A stretch of 64,000 bases of DNA from Agrococcus carbonis (lineage in GTDB: Bacteria > Actinomycetota > Actinomycetes > Actinomycetales > Microbacteriaceae). The notes under the pieces were generated by a model. The model had not been told where the DNA came from. It did not search any database and saw nothing but the letters and a program-made list of their open reading frames with translations. Made by a program: the position numbers and the translations under genes. Location of the stretch: positions 2,170,001-2,234,000 of the forward strand of contig NZ_LT629734.1 of assembly GCF_900104705.1 (NCBI RefSeq), read 5' to 3'. Shown here piece after piece: positions 25,844 to 33,755 of this stretch (within the stretch, counting starts at the first letter, position 1; the number at the start of each line of letters is the position of its first letter).

Positions 25844-27094
25844 ATGCGAATCCTCCTCGTTACTCACTACTTCGAACCCGAGAACGGTGCGCCGCAGCGT
25901 CGTTGGGCTGCGTTAATCAGCCGATTCGTCGCCGAAGGTCATGTCGTCGAAGTCCTTGCGCCGCCGCCGCACTACCCTCGTGGCCACCTTGCTTGGAAAC
26001 ACAGGGAGTATCGTCCTGGAACTCTTCACAAGTCGGAGTCGGGCGCGACCGTGCGGCGGGTCTCCTATGCGCCGCATCGAGGAGACATCTTCACGCGCAG
26101 CCTCGACCACGCCGTCACGGCAGTCTCGACGTACTGGCGCGGGCGTCGCATGCTTGCAAGGGCAACTGGACCTGACGTCGTCGTCGCGAGCGCTCCGGCA
26201 ATGGAGTCGCTGCTCGCAGGGCGGGCGCTAGCCAAGCACTTCGACATCCCATTGGTTGCCGAGATGCGCGACGCCTGGCCAGACCTCGTCGCTCATACCC
26301 CGGGCCTGGGGTCGCCCGGTTCCCTGACATCGGCGCTGAAGCGCCGAGTGCACACGTTCGTCACTCGGATGCAACGTCGCGCGGATGCAGTCGTCACGAC
26401 TACCGATACGTTCGCTTCGGTGTTGCGGGCGAGGGGCATCGAACGGGTGACTGTCATCCGAAACGGCACAGACGCGAGGCGCTATCGGTCGATCGAGGTT
26501 GCCGACAGCAGGAGCGAGTCGGCGTTGCGAGCGCTCTACATCGGCACCATTGGGCGCAGTCAAGGCCTGGAGAGTGTGATCGCAGCGGCGGCAAGGCTGC
26601 GCGCGCTCTCGATACCCATCGAGGTCCGTCTGGTCGGGCAGGGCGCGGATGTTGGCAGGCTCCGTCGCATGAATCAGCGGCTCGGCAGCCCGGTCTCGAT
26701 CGTCGGTCAGGTCGACGGGAGCCAAGTGATCGACCACTACCGCTGGGCGGACACCACGATCGTCTCGTTGCGCGATTGGGAACCATTCAGCTGGACCGTC
26801 CCATCGAAGTTGTACGAGCTGCTGGCTGCAGGGAAGCACGTCACCGGGCTGATCGCGGGCGAAGCCGCAGCAATCCTGAGCGAGGCTGGTGCTGGCGACC
26901 TCGTGGCGCCGGGCGACGTAGGCGGGTTGGTCGCGCTTTGGACGGACTTGCAGCGGGATCGTTCTAAGCTTCTCATCGGGAGCGGCGGCCGCGCGTGGGT
27001 GGAAGAACACGCCTCGTATGACCACATCGCGCAGGCCTACCTGCAATTGCTCGACTCGGTATCCTCTCGATTTGGGGCGTCGAAGCGCGCTTAG
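25844..27094 (+). CDS. GT4-family glycosyltransferase (WbuB-like)
   Basis: A 416-residue GT-B enzyme. MRILLVTHYFEPENGAPQRR and the acceptor-domain stretch VVEVLAPPPHYPRGHL are typical of WbuB-like enzymes. VAEMRDAWPDL is the usual mid-protein motif. The donor domain has ALYIGTIGRSQGLESVI and VPSKLYELLAAGKHVTGLI, with the acidic residue that contacts the nucleotide sugar. Start ATG 25844 is placed at the start of homology; an in-frame ATG at 25739 would add 35 Pro-rich residues. WbuB relatives transfer FucNAc or similar sugars onto lipid-linked glycans at the inner membrane face. The gene converges with wecB, 13 bases apart. Confidence 0.92.
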   Translation: MRILLVTHYFEPENGAPQRRWAALISRFVAEGHVVEVLAPPPHYPRGHLAWKHREYRPGTLHKSESGATVRRVSYAPHRGDIFTRSLDHAVTAVSTYWRGRRMLARATGPDVVVASAPAMESLLAGRALAKHFDIPLVAEMRDAWPDLVAHTPGLGSPGSLTSALKRRVHTFVTRMQRRADAVVTTTDTFASVLRARGIERVTVIRNGTDARRYRSIEVADSRSESALRALYIGTIGRSQGLESVIAAAARLRALSIPIEVRLVGQGADVGRLRRMNQRLGSPVSIVGQVDGSQVIDHYRWADTTIVSLRDWEPFSWTVPSKLYELLAAGKHVTGLIAGEAAAILSEAGAGDLVAPGDVGGLVALWTDLQRDRSKLLIGSGGRAWVEEHASYDHIAQAYLQLLDSVSSRFGASKRA

Positions 27095-27107
27095 CGCAGA
27101 CCCTCAC

Positions 27108-28256
27108 CTACGGGCTGAACTCGGGTTCGCGCTCGCCGACGCCGAGCAGCTCTGCGATCGCGGCTACGGTGCGCACCGATGCTCTGCCGTCACCGTACGG
27201 ATTCACCGCATTCGCCATCGCGCGGTACGCGTTGTGATCGGTCAGCAGCTGATCGGCCTCGAACTCGATGCGCTCCCGGTTGGTGCCGACGAGGCGCACT
27301 GTGCCAGCGTCGACTGCCTCAGGACGCTCGGTGTTGTCTCGCATGACGAGCACGGGCTTGCCCAACGCCGGTGCCTCCTCCTGGACACCACCGGAGTCCG
27401 TGAGGACGATCGTCGCAGCGTTCATGACCTTCGTGAACTCGGCATAGCCCATCGGCTCTGTGACGATCACGTTCACGAGGCCCTCGAGCTCGGGCAGCAC
27501 CGACTCGCGGACCGCCGGATTGCGGTGGATCGGCAGCACGATCACGTGGTCCGAGTGCTTCTTGGCGATCGAGGCGAGCGCCTTGCCGATCGCCTTCATG
27601 CTGCCACCGAGGTTCTCCCTGCGGTGCGTGGTCGCCAGGATGAGCGGGCGGCCTGCGGCAATGGCCGCGGCAACGCGCTCGTCGCCCGGCACAGTGTCCC
27701 AAGAGGAAGCCTCGAGCAGAGCGTCGATGACCGTGTTGCCGGTGACGACGATCGTCTCCGGATCGAAGGACTCGCGGTGAAGGTTGTCGCGGGAGCCACC
27801 CGTGGGAGCGAGATGCAGTTTGGCGACCTGACCGATGAGACGGCGATTGGCCTCTTCGGGGAAGGGGGAGTCGATGTCACCGGTGCGCAGGCCAGCCTCG
27901 AGGTGCACGACCGTTACCTGTCGGTTGAACGCGGCGATCGCGGCCGCCATGGCCGTGGAAGTGTCGCCTTGCACGACGACCACGTCGGGCTGCTCCTCGG
28001 CGATGACCGCGTCGACGCCGGCGATCGCACGGGAGACGATGCCGTTGAGCGACTGTCCGGGCTTCATGAGGTCGAGATCATGGCGAGGCTCGATGCCGAA
28101 CATCCTGTTGACCTGGTCGAGCATCTCGCGGTGCTGACCGGTGACGACGGGGATGGCCTCGAACCGGTCGTCGTTCTGGAGCGCCTCGATGACGGTGGCG
28201 ACCTTGATGGCCTCCGGGCGCGTGCCGTACACGACCATGATCTTGTGCTGCTGCAT
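27108..28256 (-). CDS. wecB: UDP-N-acetylglucosamine 2-epimerase (non-hydrolysing)
   Basis: A 382-residue enzyme of standard length. VVYGTRPEAIKVATVIEAL and VTGQHREMLDQV are the N-terminal signatures. VQGDTSTAMAAAIAAF, HLEAGLRTGDIDSPFPEE and LTDSGGVQEEAPALGKPVL contain the catalytic Asp, Glu, His and UDP-binding residues. It converts UDP-GlcNAc to UDP-ManNAc, the substrate for WecC at 14664. WecB and WecC here lie 11 kb apart on opposite strands and bracket the variable glycosyltransferase block. ATG 28256 follows GGAG. It is downstream of the ABC exporter genes on the same strand with a 28-base gap. Confidence 0.96.
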   Translation of the reverse strand: MQQHKIMVVYGTRPEAIKVATVIEALQNDDRFEAIPVVTGQHREMLDQVNRMFGIEPRHDLDLMKPGQSLNGIVSRAIAGVDAVIAEEQPDVVVVQGDTSTAMAAAIAAFNRQVTVVHLEAGLRTGDIDSPFPEEANRRLIGQVAKLHLAPTGGSRDNLHRESFDPETIVVTGNTVIDALLEASSWDTVPGDERVAAAIAAGRPLILATTHRRENLGGSMKAIGKALASIAKKHSDHVIVLPIHRNPAVRESVLPELEGLVNVIVTEPMGYAEFTKVMNAATIVLTDSGGVQEEAPALGKPVLVMRDNTERPEAVDAGTVRLVGTNRERIEFEADQLLTDHNAYRAMANAVNPYGDGRASVRTVAAIAELLGVGEREPEFSP

Positions 28257-28284
28257 GAAGGGCTCCGTAGCGTATGGGTGCTGG

Positions 28285-29133
28285 TTACTGAGAGATGGAG
28301 GGAGGATGCGATGCGGTCGCGCTGAGCAGCGCGTTCTTCGCCGCTTCCTCCTTGCCGAGGGCGATGCTGTGGGCGTAGTAGCGATACATGTTCGCGACCT
28401 CGTCGGCGGGGCCGTCGGCGATCAATGTGCCGGCGTCGAGCCAGATGGCGCGGGTGCACATGTCTTCGATGGTCTTCGCGGCATGGCTGACGAGGAACAC
28501 GGTGCCCGCGCGGGTGATGAGGCCCTGCATGGCCTCCTTGGCGCGCTCGGCGAAGGACGCGTCGCCCGTGGAGAGGGCCTCGTCGATCATGAGGATCTCG
28601 GGGTCTGCCGCCGCCGAGATCGCGAAGCGCAGCCTCGCGCCCATACCAGACGAATACGTCTTCATGGGCTGCTTGATGGCGTCGCCGATGCCCGCCAGCA
28701 GCTCGATGCGCTCCTTGGCGAAGTAGGCATCCTCGGGGTTCATGCCCATGGCCAACGTGCCGAGCCAGATGTTCTCCTCGCCTGAGAGTTCGGGCACGAG
28801 CGCGGCGCTGACGCCGAGGAGCTGCGGCTGGGCAGAGGCGACGACGGTGCCTGCGGTGGCAGGCTGCAGACCCGCGAGCACCCGGAGGAGCGAGCTCTTG
28901 CCCGACCCGTTGAGGCCCACGATGCCGACCATCTCGCCCTCGCGGGCGGCCATGGTGATGCCGCGCAGCACCGGACCGGTGACCGACCTCTTGCCGCCAC
29001 GACGCCACCAAGCACCGCCGCTCGAACGGCTCACCGTGTAGCGCAGTCGCACGTTCTCGGCGGCGATGGTGACCTTCGGCTCGCCGCTCAGGCGCCAGCC
29101 GGCCTGGAGGTCCCGCAGGTCACTCACGCCCAT
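28285..29133 (-). CDS. Polysaccharide ABC exporter, ATP-binding subunit (Wzt/TagH type)
   Basis: A 282-residue ATPase. GIVGLNGSGKSSLLRVLAGL is the Walker A region and YSSGMGARLRFAISAA the ABC signature. EILMIDEALSTGDASF is Walker B, and FLVSHAAKTIEDMC is the H-loop. Signature and Walker B wording are those of Wzt/TagH exporters for O-antigen, teichoic acid and wall polymers. It lacks the C-terminal sugar-binding domain of some Wzt proteins. ATG 29133 overlaps the end of the permease gene by 14 bases, so the pair is coupled. It powers transfer of the lipid-linked polymer across the membrane. Confidence 0.95.
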   Translation of the reverse strand: MGVSDLRDLQAGWRLSGEPKVTIAAENVRLRYTVSRSSGGAWWRRGGKRSVTGPVLRGITMAAREGEMVGIVGLNGSGKSSLLRVLAGLQPATAGTVVASAQPQLLGVSAALVPELSGEENIWLGTLAMGMNPEDAYFAKERIELLAGIGDAIKQPMKTYSSGMGARLRFAISAAADPEILMIDEALSTGDASFAERAKEAMQGLITRAGTVFLVSHAAKTIEDMCTRAIWLDAGTLIADGPADEVANMYRYYAHSIALGKEEAAKNALLSATASHPPSISQ

Positions 29134-30082
29134 AGCGCTCCTCGTTCCACCAGAACAGGGTGAAGCCGACGACGAGCCCGCCGATCGCCCAGGCGGCGAG
29201 CTGCAGCCAGTTCTCGAACGGGGGCACCGCGCCGCTGATGAGCGTCATCCGGTACATGTCGAGCGCCACGTAGATCGGGTTGAGCTGGATGATCGCGAGG
29301 ATGGCGGGGTGATCGACGAAGCGCTCGATCGGGAAGATGACCGCAGAGCCGTACATGAGCAGCCTCGACACGAAGCTCATGGCCTGCGCCAGATCAGGCA
29401 TCAGCGCGCCGAGCCAGCCGAAGAAGAACACGAAGCCGAGGCTCATCGCGACCTGGAGGGCCAGGATGATCGGGAAGAGCGACCACGCCACGTTGGGCGC
29501 CTCGTGCGGAGGGATCGCCACGATCAGCACGATCATGATGAGGATCGCCGGGGCGGAGCTCATGAGATCTCGCAGCACCATCGAGATGCCGAGCGAGGCG
29601 CGTGGAAATGCGAACGCCCGGATCATCGCCTTCGAGTTCTTGACGAGGCTGACGCCCCCGGTGATCGCGCGCGAGGAGATCTGGAACATGAAGACGCCGA
29701 TGAGGATGAACGCGGTGTAGTTCTCCATGCCTTGCGAGATGTTCAGGATGACCCCGAAGATCACCCAGTAGAAGGCGGCGTCAAGCAGGGGCCGCAGGAT
29801 GTACCAAGCCATGCCGAGACGCTCGTTGGAGTAGCGCGTGAGCGCCTCGCCGCGCGCGCCCGCCCAGATGAAGTGCCGGCGGTCGAACAGCTCGGTGAAG
29901 TACTCCCGAAGCGGGGGCCGGGTGCCGACGCGGCGCAGATGAGACAGGTCGCCGTAGCGGGTCTGCAGCTCGCGCCGGAGCGGCGCGGAGAGCGCGGACG
30001 CGCCGGCCTTGCGCGTGGACCATGCCCGCCGCCACTGCGTCCGGAGTCCCTTCGACTCAGCGCGTGGCGGCGTGGAGGTCAT
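29120..30082 (-). CDS. Polysaccharide ABC exporter, permease subunit (Wzm/TagG type)
   Basis: A 320-residue ABC-2 type permease. A soluble N-terminal stretch of about 95 residues includes LREYFTELFDRRHFIWAGAR. Six membrane helices follow, among them AFYWVIFGVILNISQGMENY, LMYGSAVIFPIERF and LAAWAIGGLVVGFTLFWW. The FPRASLGISMVLRDL and NPIYVALDMYRM motifs are typical of TagG/Wzm. It forms the channel with the ATPase encoded directly downstream. The presence of this pair, with no Wzx/Wzy genes in view, implies that the chain is completed in the cytosol before export. Confidence 0.95.
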   Translation of the reverse strand: MTSTPPRAESKGLRTQWRRAWSTRKAGASALSAPLRRELQTRYGDLSHLRRVGTRPPLREYFTELFDRRHFIWAGARGEALTRYSNERLGMAWYILRPLLDAAFYWVIFGVILNISQGMENYTAFILIGVFMFQISSRAITGGVSLVKNSKAMIRAFAFPRASLGISMVLRDLMSSAPAILIMIVLIVAIPPHEAPNVAWSLFPIILALQVAMSLGFVFFFGWLGALMPDLAQAMSFVSRLLMYGSAVIFPIERFVDHPAILAIIQLNPIYVALDMYRMTLISGAVPPFENWLQLAAWAIGGLVVGFTLFWWNEERYGRE

Positions 30083-30160
30083 CAGGTTGTGAGCAATCTC
30101 TTCGGTGCAAGGTTTCGGGCGCGCGAGAACGGCGCCAGATCCTATTGTCCCACACTCGGG

Positions 30161-31930
30161 TTACTCGCAGATTGCGCGAAGGTGACTAGCGTAGGTGCGG
30201 GCGATCGCCGACCAGGTGAGACGGGCGGCGCGCTGCCGACCGAGGGCCGCGGCGTCGACGCGAAGCGCGGGTCGCGAGGCGAGCTGCGCGATGCGCTGCG
30301 CGAGAGCCTCGGCGTCGTCCGGCGCGACCAGCGCCCCCGAGCGAGCGAGCTCCGGCCCTGCCGTCTCGGCAAGCGGTGGCAGGTCGCTCGCGAGCAGCGG
30401 CCGGCCGCTCGCCATCGCCTCGACGGGCTTCAGCGGCGCCACCGTGCGCGTCACCTCGCTGTCGCGGCGCGGCACGACGAAGACGTCGAGGGCGTCGCGG
30501 TAGGCGACGACGCGCTCACGCGGGACCCGTCCCGTGAACACCGCCGCCGCATCCAGCCCCGCCTCGCGTGCGCGGCGCTCGAGCCCGGCGCGCGCCGCGC
30601 CGTCGCCGACCAGCAGCATCCGCACGTCGTGGCCGTCGGCGCGCGCGAGCGCCACGGCGTCGATCAGCACGTCGAAGCCCTCGTAGTCGACGAGCGACGA
30701 GGTGGAGCCGACCCAGAAGCCCTCGCGCGGCAGGCCGAGCGCCTCGCGAGCGTCGGCTGCCGGCGGCACGTCGCGCTCGAGCAGCGCCTCGTCGATGCCG
30801 TTGGGCACGAGGTGGATGCGCTCAGCCGGCACCCCGCGCGCGGCGAGGTCGTCGCGCATGCTACCCGCGAGCGTGAAGACGACGCCCGCTGCCGATGCGA
30901 GCTCAGCCTCGCGCTCCCGGGTGAGGCGGAAGCGCTCGCTCGCGAGCGCACGTGCGCGGGCTTCGTCGCTGCCGAGGCCCGCGACCCAGGTCTGCTCGAG
31001 CATGCCGCGCACCTCGTACGCCCACGGCAGCCCGAGCGCCTCCGCCACCTCGCGCACCACGATCGCGTTCGGGTAGTGCGTGGTGGTCTGGAGCACCGCG
31101 GGCCGCACCTCGGCTGCGAGCGCCGCCAGCGCATCCGCCTGCTGCGCGAGGCGGCCGTCGGGCGTCGGCGCGAGGCGGGCGGGCAGCGCGCGGTGGTAAT
31201 CGATGCCGTCGACGGTGTCGAGCGCCGCGGCGCGGAGGCCGCCGACCACCACGGGGTAGCCGACCCGCGTGATCGCCGTCGGGGCGAGGCCGGCGCCGCG
31301 CTGCGCCTGCAGCACCGCGTGCGAGCGCACCGTATAGCCCGATTGGGTGTGGGGGAGCGAGTTGGTGAGCAGGTGCAGCACGCCGTCGCGGTCGCCCGCG
31401 AGGGCCGGGCCGCGGTGCGTCCAGCGCAGCCTCGTGCCGGGCGTCATGAGCGCGAGCTCGGCCCGTAGCGCCCGGTGCAGGCGCGAGCGCGGTGCGTGCT
31501 GCGCGAGCAGGGCGATCGCGGCCGACGCCTCGCCGAGCTGCCAGTGGGCGCGAGCGCGCGTGAGGGGGTGGATGCTCGGGTCGTCGGCGACGAGCTCGGG
31601 GCGGCCGGCCGCTTGCGCGATCTCGGCCCCGAGGCGGCTGAGCGAGCCGCTGGCCGTCACGCCGTCGAGCGTCGCCCGTGTCGCGGCGACGTCGCCCTCG
31701 AGCCAGCGCTCGACGAGCTCGCGGTCGGCGCCGCGCGCGGCGCGGGCAAGTGCGAGGAGGCCGCCCCGGGCGGCGGGGAACCGGCGGCCGAGCTGGATGC
31801 CGAAGGTCAGCGGGTCGTCGACGATCGAGCGCAGCGCCGTCGACGAGGCCATCGAGGCGTTGGAGGCGAGCCGACGGATGCGGGCGGTTGCCCCGGCGCG
31901 CGCGCGGGAGGCGGGCGCGGCGGAAGGCAT
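30161..31930 (-). CDS. GT4-family glycosyltransferase with N-terminal helical domain
   Basis: A 589-residue protein. The first 190 residues are Ala/Arg-rich and probably helical, with repeat-like spacing (EASAAIALLAQHAPRSRLHR) that suggests TPR-like packing. A GT-B fold begins with GVLHLLTNSLPHTQSGYTVR and continues with GLPWAYEVRGMLEQTWV. The donor site includes VPNGIDEALL, GSTSSLVDYEGFDVLIDAV and VAPLKPVEAMASGRPLLASD with the E-x7-E-type glutamates. ATG 31930 has no strong ribosome site; an in-frame extension to 32008 lacks support. It lies at the outer edge of the cluster, just upstream of the exporter genes, and probably adds a late or linker sugar. Confidence 0.88.
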   Translation of the reverse strand: MPSAAPASRARAGATARIRRLASNASMASSTALRSIVDDPLTFGIQLGRRFPAARGGLLALARAARGADRELVERWLEGDVAATRATLDGVTASGSLSRLGAEIAQAAGRPELVADDPSIHPLTRARAHWQLGEASAAIALLAQHAPRSRLHRALRAELALMTPGTRLRWTHRGPALAGDRDGVLHLLTNSLPHTQSGYTVRSHAVLQAQRGAGLAPTAITRVGYPVVVGGLRAAALDTVDGIDYHRALPARLAPTPDGRLAQQADALAALAAEVRPAVLQTTTHYPNAIVVREVAEALGLPWAYEVRGMLEQTWVAGLGSDEARARALASERFRLTREREAELASAAGVVFTLAGSMRDDLAARGVPAERIHLVPNGIDEALLERDVPPAADAREALGLPREGFWVGSTSSLVDYEGFDVLIDAVALARADGHDVRMLLVGDGAARAGLERRAREAGLDAAAVFTGRVPRERVVAYRDALDVFVVPRRDSEVTRTVAPLKPVEAMASGRPLLASDLPPLAETAGPELARSGALVAPDDAEALAQRIAQLASRPALRVDAAALGRQRAARLTWSAIARTYASHLRAICE

Positions 31931-32068
31931 GCCCCGATTGTTCCATCTCGTGGCGCATGAGCGCGCGTGGGGGACAACTGGCGAGCATTCTGCTGTGCAA
32001 ATGGCCAATCATGGGCCGACGCTCAGGCATTCTCGACATTCGAGGAGATTGGGCACCGAATTGTGCGC

Positions 32069-32074
32069 TATCTT
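32069..32074 (+). promoter_or_regulatory. Candidate -10 element (TATCTT) for lsr2
   Basis: TATCTT ends 7 bases before ATG 32082, which would make the transcript leaderless. The surrounding 100 bases are clearly richer in A and T than the neighbouring genes. Confidence 0.35.
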
Positions 32075-32081
32075 CTCCGCC

Positions 32082-32414
32082 ATGGCAAAGAAGACGTTCG
32101 TTCAATTGGTCGACGACCTGACCGGCGACAGCATCGAAGAGGGCCGCGGTCGTACCGTGCGGTTCGCCTTCGATGGCGCCGAGTACGAGATCGACCTCGG
32201 CAACGAGCAGATCGAGGAGTTCTCGAACGTGCTCGAGCGCTATGTGCGCGCCTCTCGCCGTGTCTCCGGGCGTCGCAAGGCGGGCGGTTCGACCGCTCGT
32301 TCCGGCGGATCTGAGACGGCGGCGATCCGCGAGTGGGCGGAGTCGCAGGGGCTGAAGGTCGCGACCCGCGGCCGCATTCCCGCCGACATCGTGGAGCGAT
32401 ACCACAACCGCTGA
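32082..32414 (+). CDS. lsr2: Lsr2 nucleoid-associated protein
   Basis: A 110-residue Lsr2 homologue. MAKKTFVQLVDDLTGDSIEEG is the N-terminal dimerisation domain, and VRFAFDGAEYEIDLGNE is its second strand pair. The C-terminal DNA-binding domain (IREWAESQGLKVATRGRIPA, then DIVERYHNR) has the RGR hook that enters the minor groove of AT-rich DNA. Lsr2 is the H-NS-like silencer of actinobacteria and controls cell-wall lipid, glycan and acquired genes. It lies next to the large glycan locus, on the opposite strand to its last gene, and is followed by a strong hairpin. Confidence 0.96.
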   Translation: MAKKTFVQLVDDLTGDSIEEGRGRTVRFAFDGAEYEIDLGNEQIEEFSNVLERYVRASRRVSGRRKAGGSTARSGGSETAAIREWAESQGLKVATRGRIPADIVERYHNR

Positions 32415-32425
32415 CCCAAGCAGTA

Positions 32426-32464
32426 CGCGAAGAGCGCCGACCCGAATGGGCGGCGCTCTTCGCG
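32426..32464. terminator. Bidirectional hairpin terminator after lsr2
   Basis: A 13-bp perfect inverted repeat, CGCGAAGAGCGCC with its complement, encloses a 13-base loop. It lies 12 bases past the lsr2 stop codon and can serve the convergent LCP gene too. There is no long U-tract, as is common in actinobacteria. Confidence 0.75.
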
Positions 32465-32478
32465 GGTGAGGGGAATTG

Positions 32479-32566
32479 TGGTCTCGATACGCGGACTTCG
32501 TCCGCTACTCGACCGGCGTGGTGGGTCTCGATACGCGGACTTCGTCCGCTACTCGACCGGCGTGGC
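32479..32566. repeat. Two tandem copies of the GTCTCGATACGC palindromic repeat
   Basis: Two near-identical units of about 40 bases lie 4 bases apart. Each has outer arms GTCTCGATACGCGGAC and GTCCGCTACTCGACC around a TTC core. The family recurs at six other places between 32 and 48 kb. Confidence 0.9.
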
Positions 32567-32571
32567 GATAG

Positions 32572-33573
32572 TCAGGGCACGTAGTCGGTGCCGTAGGCGT
32601 CGACGTAGGGGCGGATATCGCCCGCCCGCAGTGCCTCGCCGAGTGCGGCGGTCTGTGCCGCATCCACCACGTTCACGGACTGCCCGCCCTGATTGCCGAA
32701 TCCGGTGATGGGCGCCATGAGGCTCACGACGTCGTCGCGCTCGAGCTGCTGGCTCATCGCGGCGAGCGCGATCATGTCGTCGATCGAGAGGTCGCCGGTG
32801 ATCTTCAGCCGGCCGGCGAAGTGGCCGAAGAGGGTCATGAGCGCTTCGGGGTCGCCGCTCGAGGCGATCTCGTCGATGCGCTCGAGCATGCCGGTGACGG
32901 CAGCGCGCTGGCGCTCGGCGCGATCGAGATCACCGGCGGGCAGCCCCTTGCGCTGGCGCACGTAGATGAGGCCGTCGGTGCCTGAGAGGTGCACCGGATC
33001 GGCCGAGAAGTCGACGACGCGACCGGTGCTGTTGACGGTGACGCGCGTGGGGTGCTGGTTGGCGGCGTCGAAGCCGTCGAGCGCGCGCGTGAGGGCGATG
33101 AAGCCTTCGAAGTCGGCCTGCACGACGTAGTCGATCTCTAGGCCGCCGAAGAGCTGCGAGACGGTGTCGCGCATGAGCTCGGTGCCGCCGTTCGCGAACG
33201 CCGAATTGATCTTGCCCGAGCCGCGGCCCGGGATCGCCACCCACGAGTCGCGGGTGATCGACACGAGGGAGAGCGTCTCCCGGTCGGCCGAGATCTGGGC
33301 GAGCATGATCGCGTCGGCGTTGCCCGTCATGCTGCCGGGCGTGCGGGAGTCGGTGCCGAGCAGGAGCGCCGTGACGGCGCCGTCGGGCAGCGGGTCGACG
33401 GGGCCGGTCGGGGTCGGCGTCGGCGTGGGCGTCGGGCGCGCGGCGGTCACGGACGGCGTGGGAGTGGGCGACGGCGACGGCTCGGTCTGCGGGCCGCAGC
33501 CGGTCACGACGAGCGCTGTCGTGACGGCGAGTGCGGCGAAGGCGAGGGGCGTGCGGCGGCGGAGCAGGGGCAA
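32572..33573 (-). CDS. LytR-CpsA-Psr family protein with lipoprotein-like N-terminus
   Basis: A 333-residue LCP protein. The start is TTG 33573, with GAGGA 8 bases upstream; no ATG or GTG suits. The N-terminus RRRTPLAFAALAVTTALVVTGC is a lipoprotein signal with lipobox VTGC, followed by a Pro/Thr linker. LCP motifs include LLLGTDSR, ADAIMLAQIS, LVSITRDSWVAIPGRG, KINSAFANGG and DYVVQADFEGF, with the conserved Asp and Arg residues for the polyprenyl phosphate. LCP enzymes transfer glycopolymers from a lipid carrier to peptidoglycan outside the membrane. It is the best candidate in the window for attaching the upstream polymer; that link is inferred. Confidence 0.92.
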   Translation of the reverse strand: MPLLRRRTPLAFAALAVTTALVVTGCGPQTEPSPSPTPTPSVTAARPTPTPTPTPTGPVDPLPDGAVTALLLGTDSRTPGSMTGNADAIMLAQISADRETLSLVSITRDSWVAIPGRGSGKINSAFANGGTELMRDTVSQLFGGLEIDYVVQADFEGFIALTRALDGFDAANQHPTRVTVNSTGRVVDFSADPVHLSGTDGLIYVRQRKGLPAGDLDRAERQRAAVTGMLERIDEIASSGDPEALMTLFGHFAGRLKITGDLSIDDMIALAAMSQQLERDDVVSLMAPITGFGNQGGQSVNVVDAAQTAALGEALRAGDIRPYVDAYGTDYVP

Positions 33574-33637
33574 GGGGGCGTCCTCGAGGTCGGGGGCGGG
33601 CTCCTCGGCAGGGTAGCTGGTGGAGGTGAGCGATCTT

Positions 33638-33733
33638 GGTCTCGATACGCCGACTGCGTCGGCTACTCGACCAGCGGGAGGGCCTGCGCCACCGGTCTCG
33701 ATACGCCGACTGCGTCGGCTACTCGACCAGCGG
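33638..33733. repeat. Two copies of the GTCTCGATACGC palindromic repeat
   Basis: Two units read GTCTCGATACGCCGACTGCG then TCGGCTACTCGACCAGCGG and are 17 bases apart. The stem CCGA/TCGG differs from the units at 32.5 kb while the outer arms are the same, so stems covary between copies. Confidence 0.9.
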
Positions 33734-33755
33734 ATGGGAGCAGCGCCGCCGATAG

